Source: Betaproteobacteria bacterium (GTDB lineage: Bacteria > Pseudomonadota > Gammaproteobacteria > Burkholderiales > Casimicrobiaceae). Taken from it: a DNA stretch of 56,258 nt. The translations under genes and the position numbers were made by a program. The notes beneath the pieces are model-generated. The model saw only the letters and a list, made by a program, of their open reading frames with translations, made no database searches and had not been told where the DNA came from. This document shows, piece by piece, positions 40,224-49,867 of this stretch (its first letter is position 1; each line of letters opens with the position of its first letter). The stretch spans positions 1 through 56,258 of the forward strand of contig JADIZG010000015.1 of NCBI GenBank assembly GCA_016704895.1, given 5' to 3'.

Positions 40224-41552
40224 TCAGAGGGACGCGATGGCGGCGTCGATCGCGGGAGCGAGCCGTTCGACGATCTCGCCCAGATGCTCGTTCCCGGCGA
40301 TGAACGGGGGCGCGAGCACGATGTGGTCGCCTCGCCTTCCGTCGATCGTACCGCCCATCGGGTAGGTCATGAGACCGCGCGCCATCGCCTCGCGCTTGAC
40401 GCGCGCGTGGAGCTGGCCGGCGGGGTCGAACGGCGCCTTGCTCGCGCGGTCGCGCACGAGCTCGACGCCCCAGAAGAGGCCGCGCCCTCGGATGTCGCCG
40501 ACGTGCGGATGGCTGCCCAGGCGCGCGCGCAGCATCGCCTCGAGCGCCGCGCCCGACGAACGCACGCGCGCGAGCAGGCCGTCGCGCTCGATCACGCGCT
40601 GCACGGCGAGCGACGCGGCGCAGGCCACCGGGTGCCCGAGGTAGGTGTGCCCGTGCTGGAAGAACCCGCTGCCGCTCGACATCGCCTCGACGATGCGCCG
40701 CTGCGCGAGCACCGCGCCGATCGGCTGGAAGCCGCCGCCCAGGCCCTTGGCTATCGTGACCAGGTCGGGAACCACCCCCTCCTGCTCGCACGCGTGCAGC
40801 GTGCCGGTGCGCCCCATGCCGCACATCACCTCGTCGAGAACGAGCAGGATGCCGTGGCGATCGCAGACCTCGCGCACGGCGCGGAAGTACCCGGGCACCG
40901 GGGTCAGCACGCCGGCGGTCGCGCCGCCCACGGTCTCCGCGACGAACGCGATCACGCGGTCGGGGCCGGCCGCGACGATGGCCGCGTCGAGCTCGGCGGC
41001 GAGGCGGCGTCCGTACGCCTCGGGCGTCTCGCCTTCGCGGAGGTCGCGGTACGGATAGCAGGGCGAGACGTGCGTGACGTCGATCAGCAGCGGCGCGAAC
41101 TCGCGCCTGCGCCACTCGTTGCCGCCCACCGCGAGCGCGCCCAGCGTGTTGCCGTGGTAGCTCTGCCGTCGTGCGACGAAGTGCGAGCGCTGCGGCTGCC
41201 CGATCTCGACGAAGTACTGGCGCGCCATCTTGAGCGCGGCCTCGACCGCCTCCGATCCGCCGCTGACGAAGTAGGCGTGGCTCGTGCCGGCGGGTCCGGT
41301 GCGGACCAGCTGGTCGGCCAGCGTCTCGGCGGCCTCGGTCGTGAAGAAGCTGGTGTGCGCGTAGGCCAGGCGGTCGACCTGCTCGTGGATCGCGGCGAGC
41401 ACGTCGGGGTGCCCGTGGCCGAGGCAGGACACCGCGGCGCCGCCGCAGGCGTCGAGGTAGCGCCGGCCTTCGGCGTCGGTCAGGAACATGCCTGCGCCGC
41501 CGACGGCGACGGGGGGCTTGCGGTGCAGGTGGCGATGGAGGACGCGGGTCAT
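40224..41552 (-). CDS. Class III aminotransferase (omega/BioA-like)
   Basis: 442 residues from ATG 41552 (MTRVLHRHLHRKPPV). PLP fold type I: HAYFVSGGSEAVEAALKMAR, YHGNTLGALAVGG, the metal-free Asp LLVLDEVMCGMGRTG and PLP-Lys in LVTIAKGLGGGFQPIGAVLA. It removes an amino group from an omega-amino acid or amine. First gene of the minus-strand set with TAXI-TRAP and the racemase-family protein (43-base gap), so a role in using the imported compound is likely. Confidence 0.92.
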   Translation of the reverse strand: MTRVLHRHLHRKPPVAVGGAGMFLTDAEGRRYLDACGGAAVSCLGHGHPDVLAAIHEQVDRLAYAHTSFFTTEAAETLADQLVRTGPAGTSHAYFVSGGSEAVEAALKMARQYFVEIGQPQRSHFVARRQSYHGNTLGALAVGGNEWRRREFAPLLIDVTHVSPCYPYRDLREGETPEAYGRRLAAELDAAIVAAGPDRVIAFVAETVGGATAGVLTPVPGYFRAVREVCDRHGILLVLDEVMCGMGRTGTLHACEQEGVVPDLVTIAKGLGGGFQPIGAVLAQRRIVEAMSSGSGFFQHGHTYLGHPVACAASLAVQRVIERDGLLARVRSSGAALEAMLRARLGSHPHVGDIRGRGLFWGVELVRDRASKAPFDPAGQLHARVKREAMARGLMTYPMGGTIDGRRGDHIVLAPPFIAGNEHLGEIVERLAPAIDAAIASL

Positions 41553-41749
41553 GGCTCGATCGTCGGGCGGTGCGCGACGGCGCGCGGACGCCGAAGGCCG
41601 GATGGTACGACACCGGGGGGGATTTGCCGCCACGAGGCCGGGGAAGCCGGGCGCGGGGGTCGGCAGCCGATGAACGGCGCGGCAGGCTCATCCCACGAGC
41701 CTCGCGCCGGTGACCATGGCACCCGTCGCCCACGAAGGAGAGGAGCTCC

Positions 41750-42142
41750 ATGCAACGAGACGGCTGGATGTTCGACTACACCGCGCTTCGCCTGGCCGAG
41801 GCTGCGCAGCACAGGATGGACTGGCACCGCGAGCGCCTCGCGTTCTGGGCCGCGAGGCGCGAAGAGACGCTCGCGACGATCCGGTCCGAAGGCCTCGAGA
41901 TCGACGAGAAGATCGTCATCGGCGTGCACACGCCGAAGGCCCGCGACTGGGAGCGCGCGAACCGCGTGACGGTCCGCGACGATCTCCGGATGCAGCTCGA
42001 CGAGGTCCTGCACAAGCTGAAGGAGCACACCGAGCGGCTCGTCGAGTACGACGGCTGGCGCCAGATGCTCGCGGCGAATCCCGAGGCGCGGCTCTCGCTG
42101 GACATTGCCGACTGGCTCTACTTCTTCGGCGAACCCGCCTGA
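41750..42142 (+). CDS. Hypothetical protein, 130 residues
   Basis: ATG 41750 preceded by a strong AGGAGAGGAG site. Highly charged and helical (MDWHRERLAFWAARREETLATIRSEG; DDLRMQLDEVLHKLKEHTERLVEYDGWRQ), then a short hydrophobic end (LSLDIADWLYFFGEP). No known domain recognised; a coiled-coil-like middle is plausible. Stands alone between the aminotransferase (divergent) and the TctC genes. Confidence 0.7.
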   Translation: MQRDGWMFDYTALRLAEAAQHRMDWHRERLAFWAARREETLATIRSEGLEIDEKIVIGVHTPKARDWERANRVTVRDDLRMQLDEVLHKLKEHTERLVEYDGWRQMLAANPEARLSLDIADWLYFFGEPA

Positions 42143-42236
42143 CGGAGCCGGGCGCGGGTCGCCGCGTCGACGATCGCGGTCCGGTGGCGCGCGCATCGCG
42201 CGTGCGCCCCGGCGCCTGCGCACTTCCGAACCTCGC

Positions 42237-42242
42237 TATACT
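42237..42242 (+). promoter_or_regulatory. -10 element upstream of the first TctC receptor
   Basis: TATACT, 27 bases before GTG 42269. No convincing -35 was found at the expected distance. Confidence 0.35.
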
Positions 42243-42268
42243 GGCCTGCCGCGGCAATCGGAGGCGTC

Positions 42269-43262
42269 GTGCCGGCGCTCCGCGGCATCGCCGCGCATAC
42301 GGGGGCACAGTGTCGATGGTCCGGACGCCCGGCGCAGGTTCGTCGCCGGGGCGCTCGCGTGCGCGGCCGCGGTGGCGCTTCGGGGCCGCGACGCGTTCGC
42401 GCAGTCACCCCGAGGCGGGACGATTCGACTCGTCGTCGGGTTCGTGCCCGGAGGCGCGTCCGACCGCGTGGCGCGCGTGCTGGCACCCGAGCTCGCCCGG
42501 CTCGCCGGCCGCGCGGCCATCGTCGAGAACATCCCGGGCGCGAACGGCGCCCGCGCGATCGCGCGCGTGTCGTCGAGCGAGCCCGACGGCGACACGCTGC
42601 TGTTCGCGAGCTCGGCGATCGCCCACCCGGACAACGCGGCGGGCGCGAGCGCGCTGCGACCGGTCATCGTCACGTCGACCACGCCGATGGTGCTCGTCGT
42701 GCGCGCGTCGATGCCGGTCCACGACGCGCGCGAGTTCGCGCGCTACCTGTCGACGAGGAGCGGGACGACGTACGGGTCGGCGGGCGTCGGCAATGCCACG
42801 CACCTGTGCGCCGCGGAGCTGGTCGAGCGACTCGGCGTCGACGCGACCCACGTCCCGTACAACGGCTCGACGCCGGCGCTCGGCGACCTGATGGGCGGGC
42901 ACATCGACTTCCTCACGATGGGCGCGACGCCCGGGCTCTCTCAGCAGGCGGCGGTGCGGATGCTCGCCGTGAGCACCCGGTCGCGGTCGCGCCTGCCGGG
43001 ACTCGACGGGCTGCCGACGATCGCCGATACGATCGCGCCGGATTTCGACTACAGCCTCTGGCAGGCGGTGTTCGCGCCGTCCCGCGTCCCGGAAGCCGTC
43101 GTCGCGAAGCTCAACGCGCAGTTCCGCGAGATCCTCTCGCTCGATTCCGTGCGCGCCGCGCTAGCCGACGCAGGCGCCGAGATCGCGCCGGGATCGCCCG
43201 AGGATGCCGAACGCGTCCTTCGCGCGGAAAGCGAGCGCTTCCGGCGACGGATGCCGCGCTGA
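42269..43262 (+). CDS. Bug/TctC-family periplasmic receptor (copy 1); frameshift in signal peptide
   Basis: The mature part is intact: GGTIRLVVGFVPGGASDRVARV, VENIPGANGARAIARV, LFASSAIAHPDNAAG, YGSAGVGNATHLCAAELVE, THVPYNGSTPALGDLMGG, all typical of tripartite tricarboxylate-transporter receptors. The frame with RRRFVAGALACAAAVAL has no ATG/GTG/TTG upstream except inside the previous gene, while GTG 42269, with a tcggagg site, begins in another frame. One indel near 42330 would join them, giving about 330 residues. The ligand is probably a carboxylate. No TctAB membrane genes are nearby, as is common for 'orphan' Bug receptors. Confidence 0.85.
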
Positions 43263-43387
43263 GCGCGTTTCCCGCGGCGGTCCGGGCTGCTGCGCCGGAC
43301 TCGCGGGTGCATCGCGTGAGTCCCGCGACCCCGATCGGCGGCGGCAAGGTCGCTGCGCACGCGTTCCGGTGCCCTCGGGGGTGCCGA

Positions 43388-43393
43388 TATAAT
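43388..43393 (+). promoter_or_regulatory. -10 element upstream of the second TctC receptor
   Basis: A perfect TATAAT, 66 bases before GTG 43460, unusual in such GC-rich DNA. The -35 is not obvious. Confidence 0.45.
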
Positions 43394-43459
43394 TTGCGGC
43401 AGGCGGAGCGGCGGAACCTTGGGGCACGGCCGTCGCGGCGCGGGCGAGGGGGGCCATCG

Positions 43460-44431
43460 GTGCGGGGGAGCAGCGGGAGTGCGGGCACTTGTCGCGGCCG
43501 GCGCAAGGTCGTCGCGGGAGCGTTGGCCGGTGCGGTTGCGTTCGCGCTCCAGCGTTCCGCTGCGTACGCGCAGATCCCGCGAGGCGGCGCGGTGCGCCTG
43601 GTCGTCGGATTTCCCCCGGGTGGCTCGGTGGACCACGTCGCGCGCATCCTGGCGCCCGAACTGTCGCGCGTGCTCGGACGCAGTGTCGTCGTCGAGAACG
43701 TTCCGGGGGCGAACAGCGCCCGTGCGATCGCGCGAGTGGCGTCGAGCGAGCCGAACGGCGACACACTGCTCCTGGCCAGCTCCGCGATCGCCCATCCCGA
43801 CAACGCCGCGGCGGCGGCGTCGCTGCGTCCGGTGATACTCGCGTCGACGGCGCCGATGGTCCTGGTCGTGCGCGCCTCGCTGCCCGCGCACGACCCGCGC
43901 GAGTTCGCGGCGTACCTCGCGGCGCATGCGGGCGCGAGCTACGGATCGTCGGGCGTGGGCAATCCCACGCACCTGGCCGCGGCGCGACTGGTCGAGCATC
44001 TCCGCGCGGACGCGGTGCACGTTCCGTACAGCGGCTCCGCCCTGGCGTTCGCGGATCTCGTCGCCGGACGCATCGACTTCATGATGACGGCGTCGAATTC
44101 CTCGGTCGGGGGACACGGTGCGGTGCGCGCGCTGGCCGTGACCACGCGGTCCCGGTCCCGCCTCCCGGGACTCGACCGGCTTCCGACGATCGCCGAGACG
44201 CTCGTTCCGGGCTTCGACTTCGGTCTGTGGCAGGCCGTCTATGCGCCGGCGCGCCTGCCGGACGCCGCGGTCGCGGCGCTCAACGCGCAACTCCGCGAGG
44301 TGCTCGCGTTCGAGCGGGTGCGGGCGGCGCTGGCCGAAGGCGGAGTCGAGATCGTCGCGGGGTCTCCTGTCGACGCGGAGAGCGTCTACCGCGCGGAGAT
44401 CGCGCACGGCCGGGAAGGGACGCCGCGTTGA
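43460..44431 (+). CDS. Bug/TctC-family periplasmic receptor (copy 2)
   Basis: 323 residues from GTG 43460 (VRGSSGSAGTCRGRRK). Signal region VVAGALAGAVAFALQRSAAYAQ; mature GGAVRLVVGFPPGGSVDHVARI, VENVPGANSARAIARV, LLASSAIAHPDNAAA, YGSSGVGNPTHLAAARLVE. It is collinear with copy 1 across the whole length, so the pair is a tandem duplication. The adenylate-forming ligase starts 34 bases downstream, suggesting that the bound carboxylate is activated by it (inference). Confidence 0.92.
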   Translation: MRGSSGSAGTCRGRRKVVAGALAGAVAFALQRSAAYAQIPRGGAVRLVVGFPPGGSVDHVARILAPELSRVLGRSVVVENVPGANSARAIARVASSEPNGDTLLLASSAIAHPDNAAAAASLRPVILASTAPMVLVVRASLPAHDPREFAAYLAAHAGASYGSSGVGNPTHLAAARLVEHLRADAVHVPYSGSALAFADLVAGRIDFMMTASNSSVGGHGAVRALAVTTRSRSRLPGLDRLPTIAETLVPGFDFGLWQAVYAPARLPDAAVAALNAQLREVLAFERVRAALAEGGVEIVAGSPVDAESVYRAEIAHGREGTPR

Positions 44432-44465
44432 GTTGCGAATCGACCGGCGGCGACGGGACACGCCG

Positions 44466-45920
44466 ATGACGGTGCCGATCCGCACGTTCCGCGAGCGGCT
44501 CCTCGAGCACGCGCGCCGCATCGGGGACGTTTCGGCGATCCTCGCGCCGACCGCGAACCTCTCCTACGGCGCGCTCGTCGGCGAGGTGCGCGCGCTCGCG
44601 GTCGCGCTGCGGTCGCGAGGGATCGGGCAGGGCACGATCGTCGCGCTGACGGCCCGGAGCGAGGTCGATCACCTGCTCGCCGCGCTGGCGTTGCTCGAGC
44701 TCGGCGCCCCGCAGGTCGCCCTGGCGTCGCACGATCCGCCGGCCATGCGCCTGCGTCTTGCCCGGCGCGTCGGCGCGACCCTCGTGCTCGCCGACCGGCC
44801 GGACGACGCCGTCGCGGGTCTCGACCGGATCGACCTCGGCGCTGCGCTCGCCTCGGCGCGCGCGAATCCCCGCGGCGACGCCGAGCCGGGCTTCGACGCG
44901 GCGATACCCGCGCTCTATCTCACCGGGTCGGGCACGACCGGCGAGCCGAAGGTCATCCGCTTCTCGCAGCACGACCTCGCGCGTCACGCCGACAACCACA
45001 TCAATTTCGCCGGTGAACGCGTGCTGCGGCCCGCACACGTCGAGTACAACAACTCGAAGCGCATGCGCCTCTACACGCTCTGGCAGGGTGGGACCTGCGT
45101 GTTTGCCGACGGCACGGCCGAGTCGCTGCATGGCCAGTGCGCGCGGCACCGCGTCACCTGGCTCGAGTTGTCGCCGCTCCACGGGGCGGACCTGCTTGCC
45201 GCGAGCCGGGTCGAGGGCATGTTGCCGGCGTACACGGCGGTCCGGGTCGGGGGGGCGCGCGTGCCGATCGCGCTGCGGCGTGCGATCATGTCCAGGGCTT
45301 CGGCTCGACTTTTCGTCTCCTACGGCACGACGGAGACCTCGTTCGTCGCGACCGCCGACCCGACGATGCACGACGCGCGCGAGACGGTCGGTCCGCCGGC
45401 CGCGGGCGTGACTGTCGAAGTGTTGCGCCCCGACGGCCTGTGCGCCGCGCCCGACGAAATCGGCGAGATCCGGATCCGCGGGCCGGGGATGGCGACCGGC
45501 TACGTCGACGATGCCGCGGCCACGCCGAAGCATTTCCGCGACGGCTCGTTCGTTCCGGGCGACCTGGCCTCGCTCGACGCCGACGGGCGCCTGTACCTGC
45601 ACGGCCGCAAGGACGACATGATGATCATGAACGGCATCAACATCTTCCCCGCCGAGATCGAACGCACGCTGGAGGCGCATCCGGCCGTCGAGGCTGCCGC
45701 CGCATTTCCGATCCCGTCGGCCGTGCACGGCCAGATCCCGGTCGCCGCGGTCGAGCTGCGCGAAGGCTGCGCGTGCACGGCGTCCGAGCTCGTCGGCTAC
45801 GCGCGCAACGCGCTCGGCGTGCGTGCGCCGCGGCGCATCGAGATCCTCGCGGCGCTGCCGCGCAACGCGCAGGGCAAGATCGTCAAGCGCGAGATCGTCG
45901 AGCCTGCTCGTGAGGGAGGA
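44466..45920 (+). CDS. AMP-forming acyl/aryl-CoA or acyl-carrier ligase (ANL superfamily)
   Basis: About 485 residues from ATG 44466. ANL motifs: A3 ALYLTGSGTTGEPKVIRFS, A5-like LFVSYGTTETSF, A7 FRDGSFVPGDLASLDADGRLYLHGRKDD, A8 MIMNGINIFPAEIERTLEA and A10 LPRNAQGKIVKREIV with the catalytic Lys. It adenylates a carboxylate and passes it to a thiol. No clear stop: the frame runs into a carrier domain (EREIRLILVDGLEA), so ligase and carrier may be one polypeptide or separated by a lost stop near 45910-45935. Substrate unknown. Confidence 0.85.
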
Positions 45921-45934
45921 GGCCGGCGAAGGAA

Positions 45935-47082
45935 CGAGCGCGAGATCCGCCTGATCCTCGTCGACGGCCTGGAGGCGGGGCGGTCCACCAGATCAACGAC
46001 GTCGCGATCCGCGGAAGTCGTGCCTCGCCGGGACGCGGGACCTTGCGTTCGACGGAACTCGAGATGGACAGCCTCGCGAGGATGGAGCTCTGCATCGCGA
46101 TCGAGATCGGCACGGGCGTGTCGATGGCACCCGAGGAGCTCGGGCGGTTTGCGGCCTCGGCGAAATCGTCAGCGATGCTGAGGAGCGACTCGATGCTTGA
46201 CTGGTCCTCGGCGGAGCCGGAGCGCTGCAAGACGGCCAATCTGATCAACCGGCTGCACATCACGCTCGAGAACATATTCGCGCCCGTCGAGCTCTGTGCG
46301 CTCATCGACGAATCGCGCGAGCGCGGTTTAGACCTGCCGCCGCCGGCGGCGCACTGGCTCGGGGGCGTGGACACCCTGCTGCGCGGAGGCGGGCCGACCG
46401 TCCAGCCCTTCGAACGCCGGATGATCAACAAGTCGGCGGCGGTCTATGCGGCGCCCGGAACCGAGGCCGAGCGCTCGGGACGCACGGTCGTGGTCGCGTT
46501 CACCGGCGACGCGCACCGGCTGATGATGCCGATCTCGTTGCTCCTTCAGCAGTGCCCGGCGGACCGATACGAGTTCCTCATGGTGTTCGATCCGCGCCGG
46601 AGTCTCTACCTACGGGGATCGAGGGACTGGGCGACGGTTCCCGGCAACACTCGAGCGCATTGCCTGGACGCTGATCCCCTGCGCCGAGCGAGGGCCGGGT
46701 CGTCACCCTGGGCACGAGCGCCGGCGGGCTCGCGGCGATCTGGGCGGCGATCGAGCTGGGCCTTCCGCGCGCGGTATCGGTGGGCGGCGTCACGCCCGAC
46801 GAGATCGGCGAGCGAGTCCAGACGCAGGGGATGAGCGCGCACGGCTTCGACGAGGCGATCCGCCGGAACGCAGGGCACCTCCCCGAGGTGCTGCTCGTGC
46901 CGGGAGAACAGAACGCCCGCGACAATCGAAGGCGCGGTCGATGGCCGGGCCGATTGCCCGCCACGCTGATCAGCGTGCCCGACTGCGCGTATCACAACGT
47001 CCTCCACGCCTTGTGGTCGCGCGGCGAGCTTCGGCCGTTCCTCGCGCGCCTGATGGAGCCCGGGGCCGTCTCGCAAGGTTGA
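45935..47082 (+). CDS. Carrier-protein domain plus serine-hydrolase-like protein; frameshifted
   Basis: The region from EREIRLILVDGLEA through STELEMDSLARMELCIAIEI is an acyl-carrier domain; the Ser of MDSLARMEL (46070-46072) is the phosphopantetheine site. Next come HITLENIFAPVELCALIDES and RRMINKSAAVYAAPG, then VVVAFTGDAHRLMMPISLLLQ. After several indels between 46600 and 46720 the reading is VVTLGTSAGGLAAIWAAIELG, a G-x-S-x-G nucleophile elbow, and GGVTPDEIGERVQTQGM, ending near CAYHNVLHALWSRGELRPF (His candidate). Likely a carrier followed by an alpha/beta-hydrolase-fold releasing or transferring domain. At least four indels must be assumed, one near 45975. Confidence 0.6.
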
Positions 47083-47328
47083 GGTACCGCGCCTGCGGCC
47101 GGGGCGCCGGGTTCGGCGTACGTGGCGTCGTAGCGTCCGGCTGCGGCGGGATCGCCGACACGGCGGGGTCGACGCGTTCACCGAGCCGCGGCACGACCCG
47201 TTCCGACGCGCCCGAAGGTCCGGCGCCCCGTTTGACGCCGCGCGCGCCGGCCACGTAAGCTCGACGATCTGCACGCCGGGCGCGCTGCGCACGGCGCCCT
47301 TGGCACCCTCGCCGGACTCCCCCCCGCC

Positions 47329-47967
47329 ATGAGCGACGCTCTCGCCTATCTCGTGAAGGCCCGCCCCGAGGCGATGGCCGCCTACTTCGCGTTCATGAAG
47401 GACGCGGGAAGCCGCCTCGACCCGAAGACGCGCAACCTGATCTCGGTCATCACGAAGGTGCACGCGCGCACCGAGAACGGGCTGAAGCAGTACCTGAAGC
47501 GCGCGCTGCGCGAGGGCGCGACCGCGGAAGAGGTGGTCGACGCGCTGCTGATGGCGTTCCCGGCGCTCGGGCTCGCGAACATCGTGTGGGCGATCGACGT
47601 GATCCTGAAGATGGAGCTGCCCGAGTTTCCGCGCGTGCCGGCCGTCGCGGCGCCGACGGCCGAACCCGCGTGGCACGACGTGATCGCCGTGGCGGATCTC
47701 GCGGACGGGAAGGCGGCGCGCCTCGACTGCGACGGCCGCGGACTCTTCGTCTGGCGCAAGGGCCGCACGATCAGGGTCTACGACAGCCTGTGCCCCCATC
47801 AGTCGACCAACATCCCGCACCTCGCGCTCGAGGGCACGCGCCTCACGTGCCCGAAGCACGAATGGGCGTTCGACGTGCCGACCGGCAGGTGCGTCGGCAA
47901 GGGCGACGCGCCGCTCAGGCGGTTCCCCCACAAGGTCGCGAACGGCAGGGTCCTCGAGCTGTGGTGA
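47329..47967 (+). CDS. Carboxymuconolactone decarboxylase-like / Rieske 2Fe-2S fusion protein
   Basis: 212 residues from ATG 47329. Residues 1-105 are an AhpD/CMD-like helical domain (YFAFMKDAGSRLDPKTRNLIS; LREGATAEEVVDALLMAFPA) without the AhpD Cys-x-x-Cys pair. Residues 118-212 are a Rieske domain with C-x-H-x16-C-x2-H (CPHQSTNI ... CPKHEWAFD), the full ligand set for a 2Fe-2S cluster. Cytoplasmic, no signal peptide. Joining a CMD module to a ferredoxin-like electron carrier is unusual; it may couple a redox partner to a thiol- or acid-base-type reaction. Confidence 0.85.
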   Translation: MSDALAYLVKARPEAMAAYFAFMKDAGSRLDPKTRNLISVITKVHARTENGLKQYLKRALREGATAEEVVDALLMAFPALGLANIVWAIDVILKMELPEFPRVPAVAAPTAEPAWHDVIAVADLADGKAARLDCDGRGLFVWRKGRTIRVYDSLCPHQSTNIPHLALEGTRLTCPKHEWAFDVPTGRCVGKGDAPLRRFPHKVANGRVLELW

Positions 47968-48171
47968 TCGGCTGCCGGTAAGATCGCGACTTTCGCCGCT
48001 TCGCGCGCCCGTCCCAATCGCCATCCCCGACTTCATTGACACTGAGCGGCACGCGACCGGCCGGGAGACGCACGCCGCCCCCCGAGACTGCGTGACGGCG
48101 CTGCTGCGCGCGAACGTTGCGCACGTGCCGGCTGTTGCCGGCACGGCCGCAGCAGGGACCGGGATCGCCCG

Positions 48172-48702
48172 ATGAAGGCCTGCATCGTTTCGGACAGCCA
48201 CGACCGCGCGACGGACCTCGAGGCCGCGGTCGTGGCCGCGAAGGCCGAGGGCGCCGGCGTGGTCATTCACTGCGGCGACGTGATCGGCGGGAACACGCTG
48301 CGCCCGCTCGTGCGGCACGGGCTTCCGGTGCACGTCGTCCACGGCAACAATCTGGGCGACCCGGGCGCGTTCGCGCGCATCGGCGCGGCGACCGGCGGGC
48401 TCATCCACTACCACGGCGCCGATGCCGAACTCACGCTCGCTGGCCGGCGGGTCGTCGTCACGCACTATCCTCACTACGGACGGGGTCTCGCCTGTACCGG
48501 CGACTGGGACGTCGTCTGCTGCGGCCACTCGCACGAGGCGGGGGTGGACCGGCAGCCGAACCTGAAGGGCGGGCACACCTGGCTCGTCAATCCGGGGACC
48601 GTCGCGGGATTGGGCGCGCCCGCGACGTGGATCCTCGCGGATTTCGACACGCTGACGTTCGAGATCCGGGACACTCCGCCGACCAACCCATCCGGGGAAT
48701 AG
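48172..48702 (+). CDS. Metallophosphoesterase, YfcE/MJ0936-type phosphodiesterase
   Basis: 176 residues from ATG 48172. Calcineurin-like motifs in order: DSHDR (metal ligands), HCGDVIGG, HGNNLGD, THYPHYG and CCGHSHEAG, then NPGTVAG. Fits the small YfcE-type phosphodiesterases that hydrolyse phosphodiester bonds with Mn or Ni. Intact and stand-alone; nothing recognised in the 204-base gap before it. Confidence 0.9.
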   Translation: MKACIVSDSHDRATDLEAAVVAAKAEGAGVVIHCGDVIGGNTLRPLVRHGLPVHVVHGNNLGDPGAFARIGAATGGLIHYHGADAELTLAGRRVVVTHYPHYGRGLACTGDWDVVCCGHSHEAGVDRQPNLKGGHTWLVNPGTVAGLGAPATWILADFDTLTFEIRDTPPTNPSGE

Positions 48703-49429
48703 TCGGGGGTCTCGAATCCCGTGGTGCAGTCGGGGGCGGTTGGCCCCGGCCCCAAGCGCGCCACGGCCGGCGCGCCCGGCCTTCGTGGTCGTGCCGACCA
48801 TGAGGGGAGGGCCGTTCGTGCTGCGCGATGCGATCAGGATCCGCCGGTCCGGCGACGCACGGGGCGAGCAACGCGCCGACGATCGGGTGCGCTCGGTGCA
48901 GTCGGTCGGGATTCCCGGCACGATGGTCGCGCTCCACGGCGCGAAGACGCGAGTGTCGTTGCTCGTCATCGTGACGCTCGGATTCGCGACGGGGCCGCTC
49001 GCGTCGACCATCGCCGCGGGCCGGTTCGTCGGCGAGCCGGGGATCGTGCAGGTCCCGGGCGCGCCCCGGTTCGTCTCCGGCTCGCCGCCCGCAGGCGAGG
49101 GCGCGGTGCTTATCCTTGGTTCGGGTCGCCATCTGCGGCGCCGCCGTCGGGGTCGCCGCACGGCGCGACGCAACGGCCCTGCGGCGGCCGCCCCGCGACT
49201 CGCCGGTCGGCCCGCCTTCCGGAGGGAACCGGACCTGCAGCGACCCTGCGGCATGGCGGTTCCGCCCCGCGGCGGGTTGACGGGGATCAATGGCGTCCGG
49301 CACCCCTCCGGCTAGGGTCGCGGACACGCCAATCCGCATCCCTCACCGCTTGAGACAGTCGCGCCGTACAGGCGTCTGCCGCCGGCCCCGGGAGCGCCGA
49401 CGGCCGCCCCACCCATTCCGGAACGGAAC
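48703..49429. other. 727-base stretch without a recognised gene
   Basis: Open frames exist on both strands (for example + 48740-49315 with VSLLVIVTLGFATGPLAST, and the opposite strand across 48587-49339), but neither has a recognisable domain or a ribosome-binding site I trust. It may hold a degraded gene or an uncharacterised one. Confidence 0.4.
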
Positions 49430-49855
49430 ATGTACGACAACTCGATTCGAAGCGTCATGCGCCGCCGGGGCATCATCAAGGCGGACCCCGACGCGACCGT
49501 GCGCAAGGTCACGAAGCAGATGGCCCGGCGCAATGCCGGAGCGGTCCTCGTGATCGATGGGGATCGCCTGGTCGGGATCTTCACCGAGCGCGATGCGGTG
49601 TTCCGCGTGATGGCGCCCGGCCTGGACGCCGCGGAGACCAGGCTGCGCGACGTGATGACACGCAATCCCCTGACGATCGGCCCGGACCGGCCGTTCGGCT
49701 TCGCGCTCGCGTTGATGCACAAGAACGGGTTTCGCCACCTGCCGGTCCTCGAAAAGGGCAAGCTCGTCGGACTGGTCTCGGCGCGCAGCGCGATGGACCC
49801 CGACCTCGAGGACTTCCGCGCCGAGGCCCATCGGCGCGAGAGCTTCCAGCGCTAG
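49430..49855 (+). CDS. Two-CBS-domain protein
   Basis: 141 residues from ATG 49430. Two CBS modules: VRKVTKQMARRNAGAVLVIDGDRLVGIFTERDAVFRV and FGFALALMHKNGFRHLPVLEKGKLVGLVSARSAM. Stand-alone CBS pairs bind adenine nucleotides and regulate partner proteins in the cytoplasm. The triple repeat element starts 13 bases after its stop. Confidence 0.92.
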   Translation: MYDNSIRSVMRRRGIIKADPDATVRKVTKQMARRNAGAVLVIDGDRLVGIFTERDAVFRVMAPGLDAAETRLRDVMTRNPLTIGPDRPFGFALALMHKNGFRHLPVLEKGKLVGLVSARSAMDPDLEDFRAEAHRRESFQR

Positions 49856-49867
49856 GCAAGGACCCCT

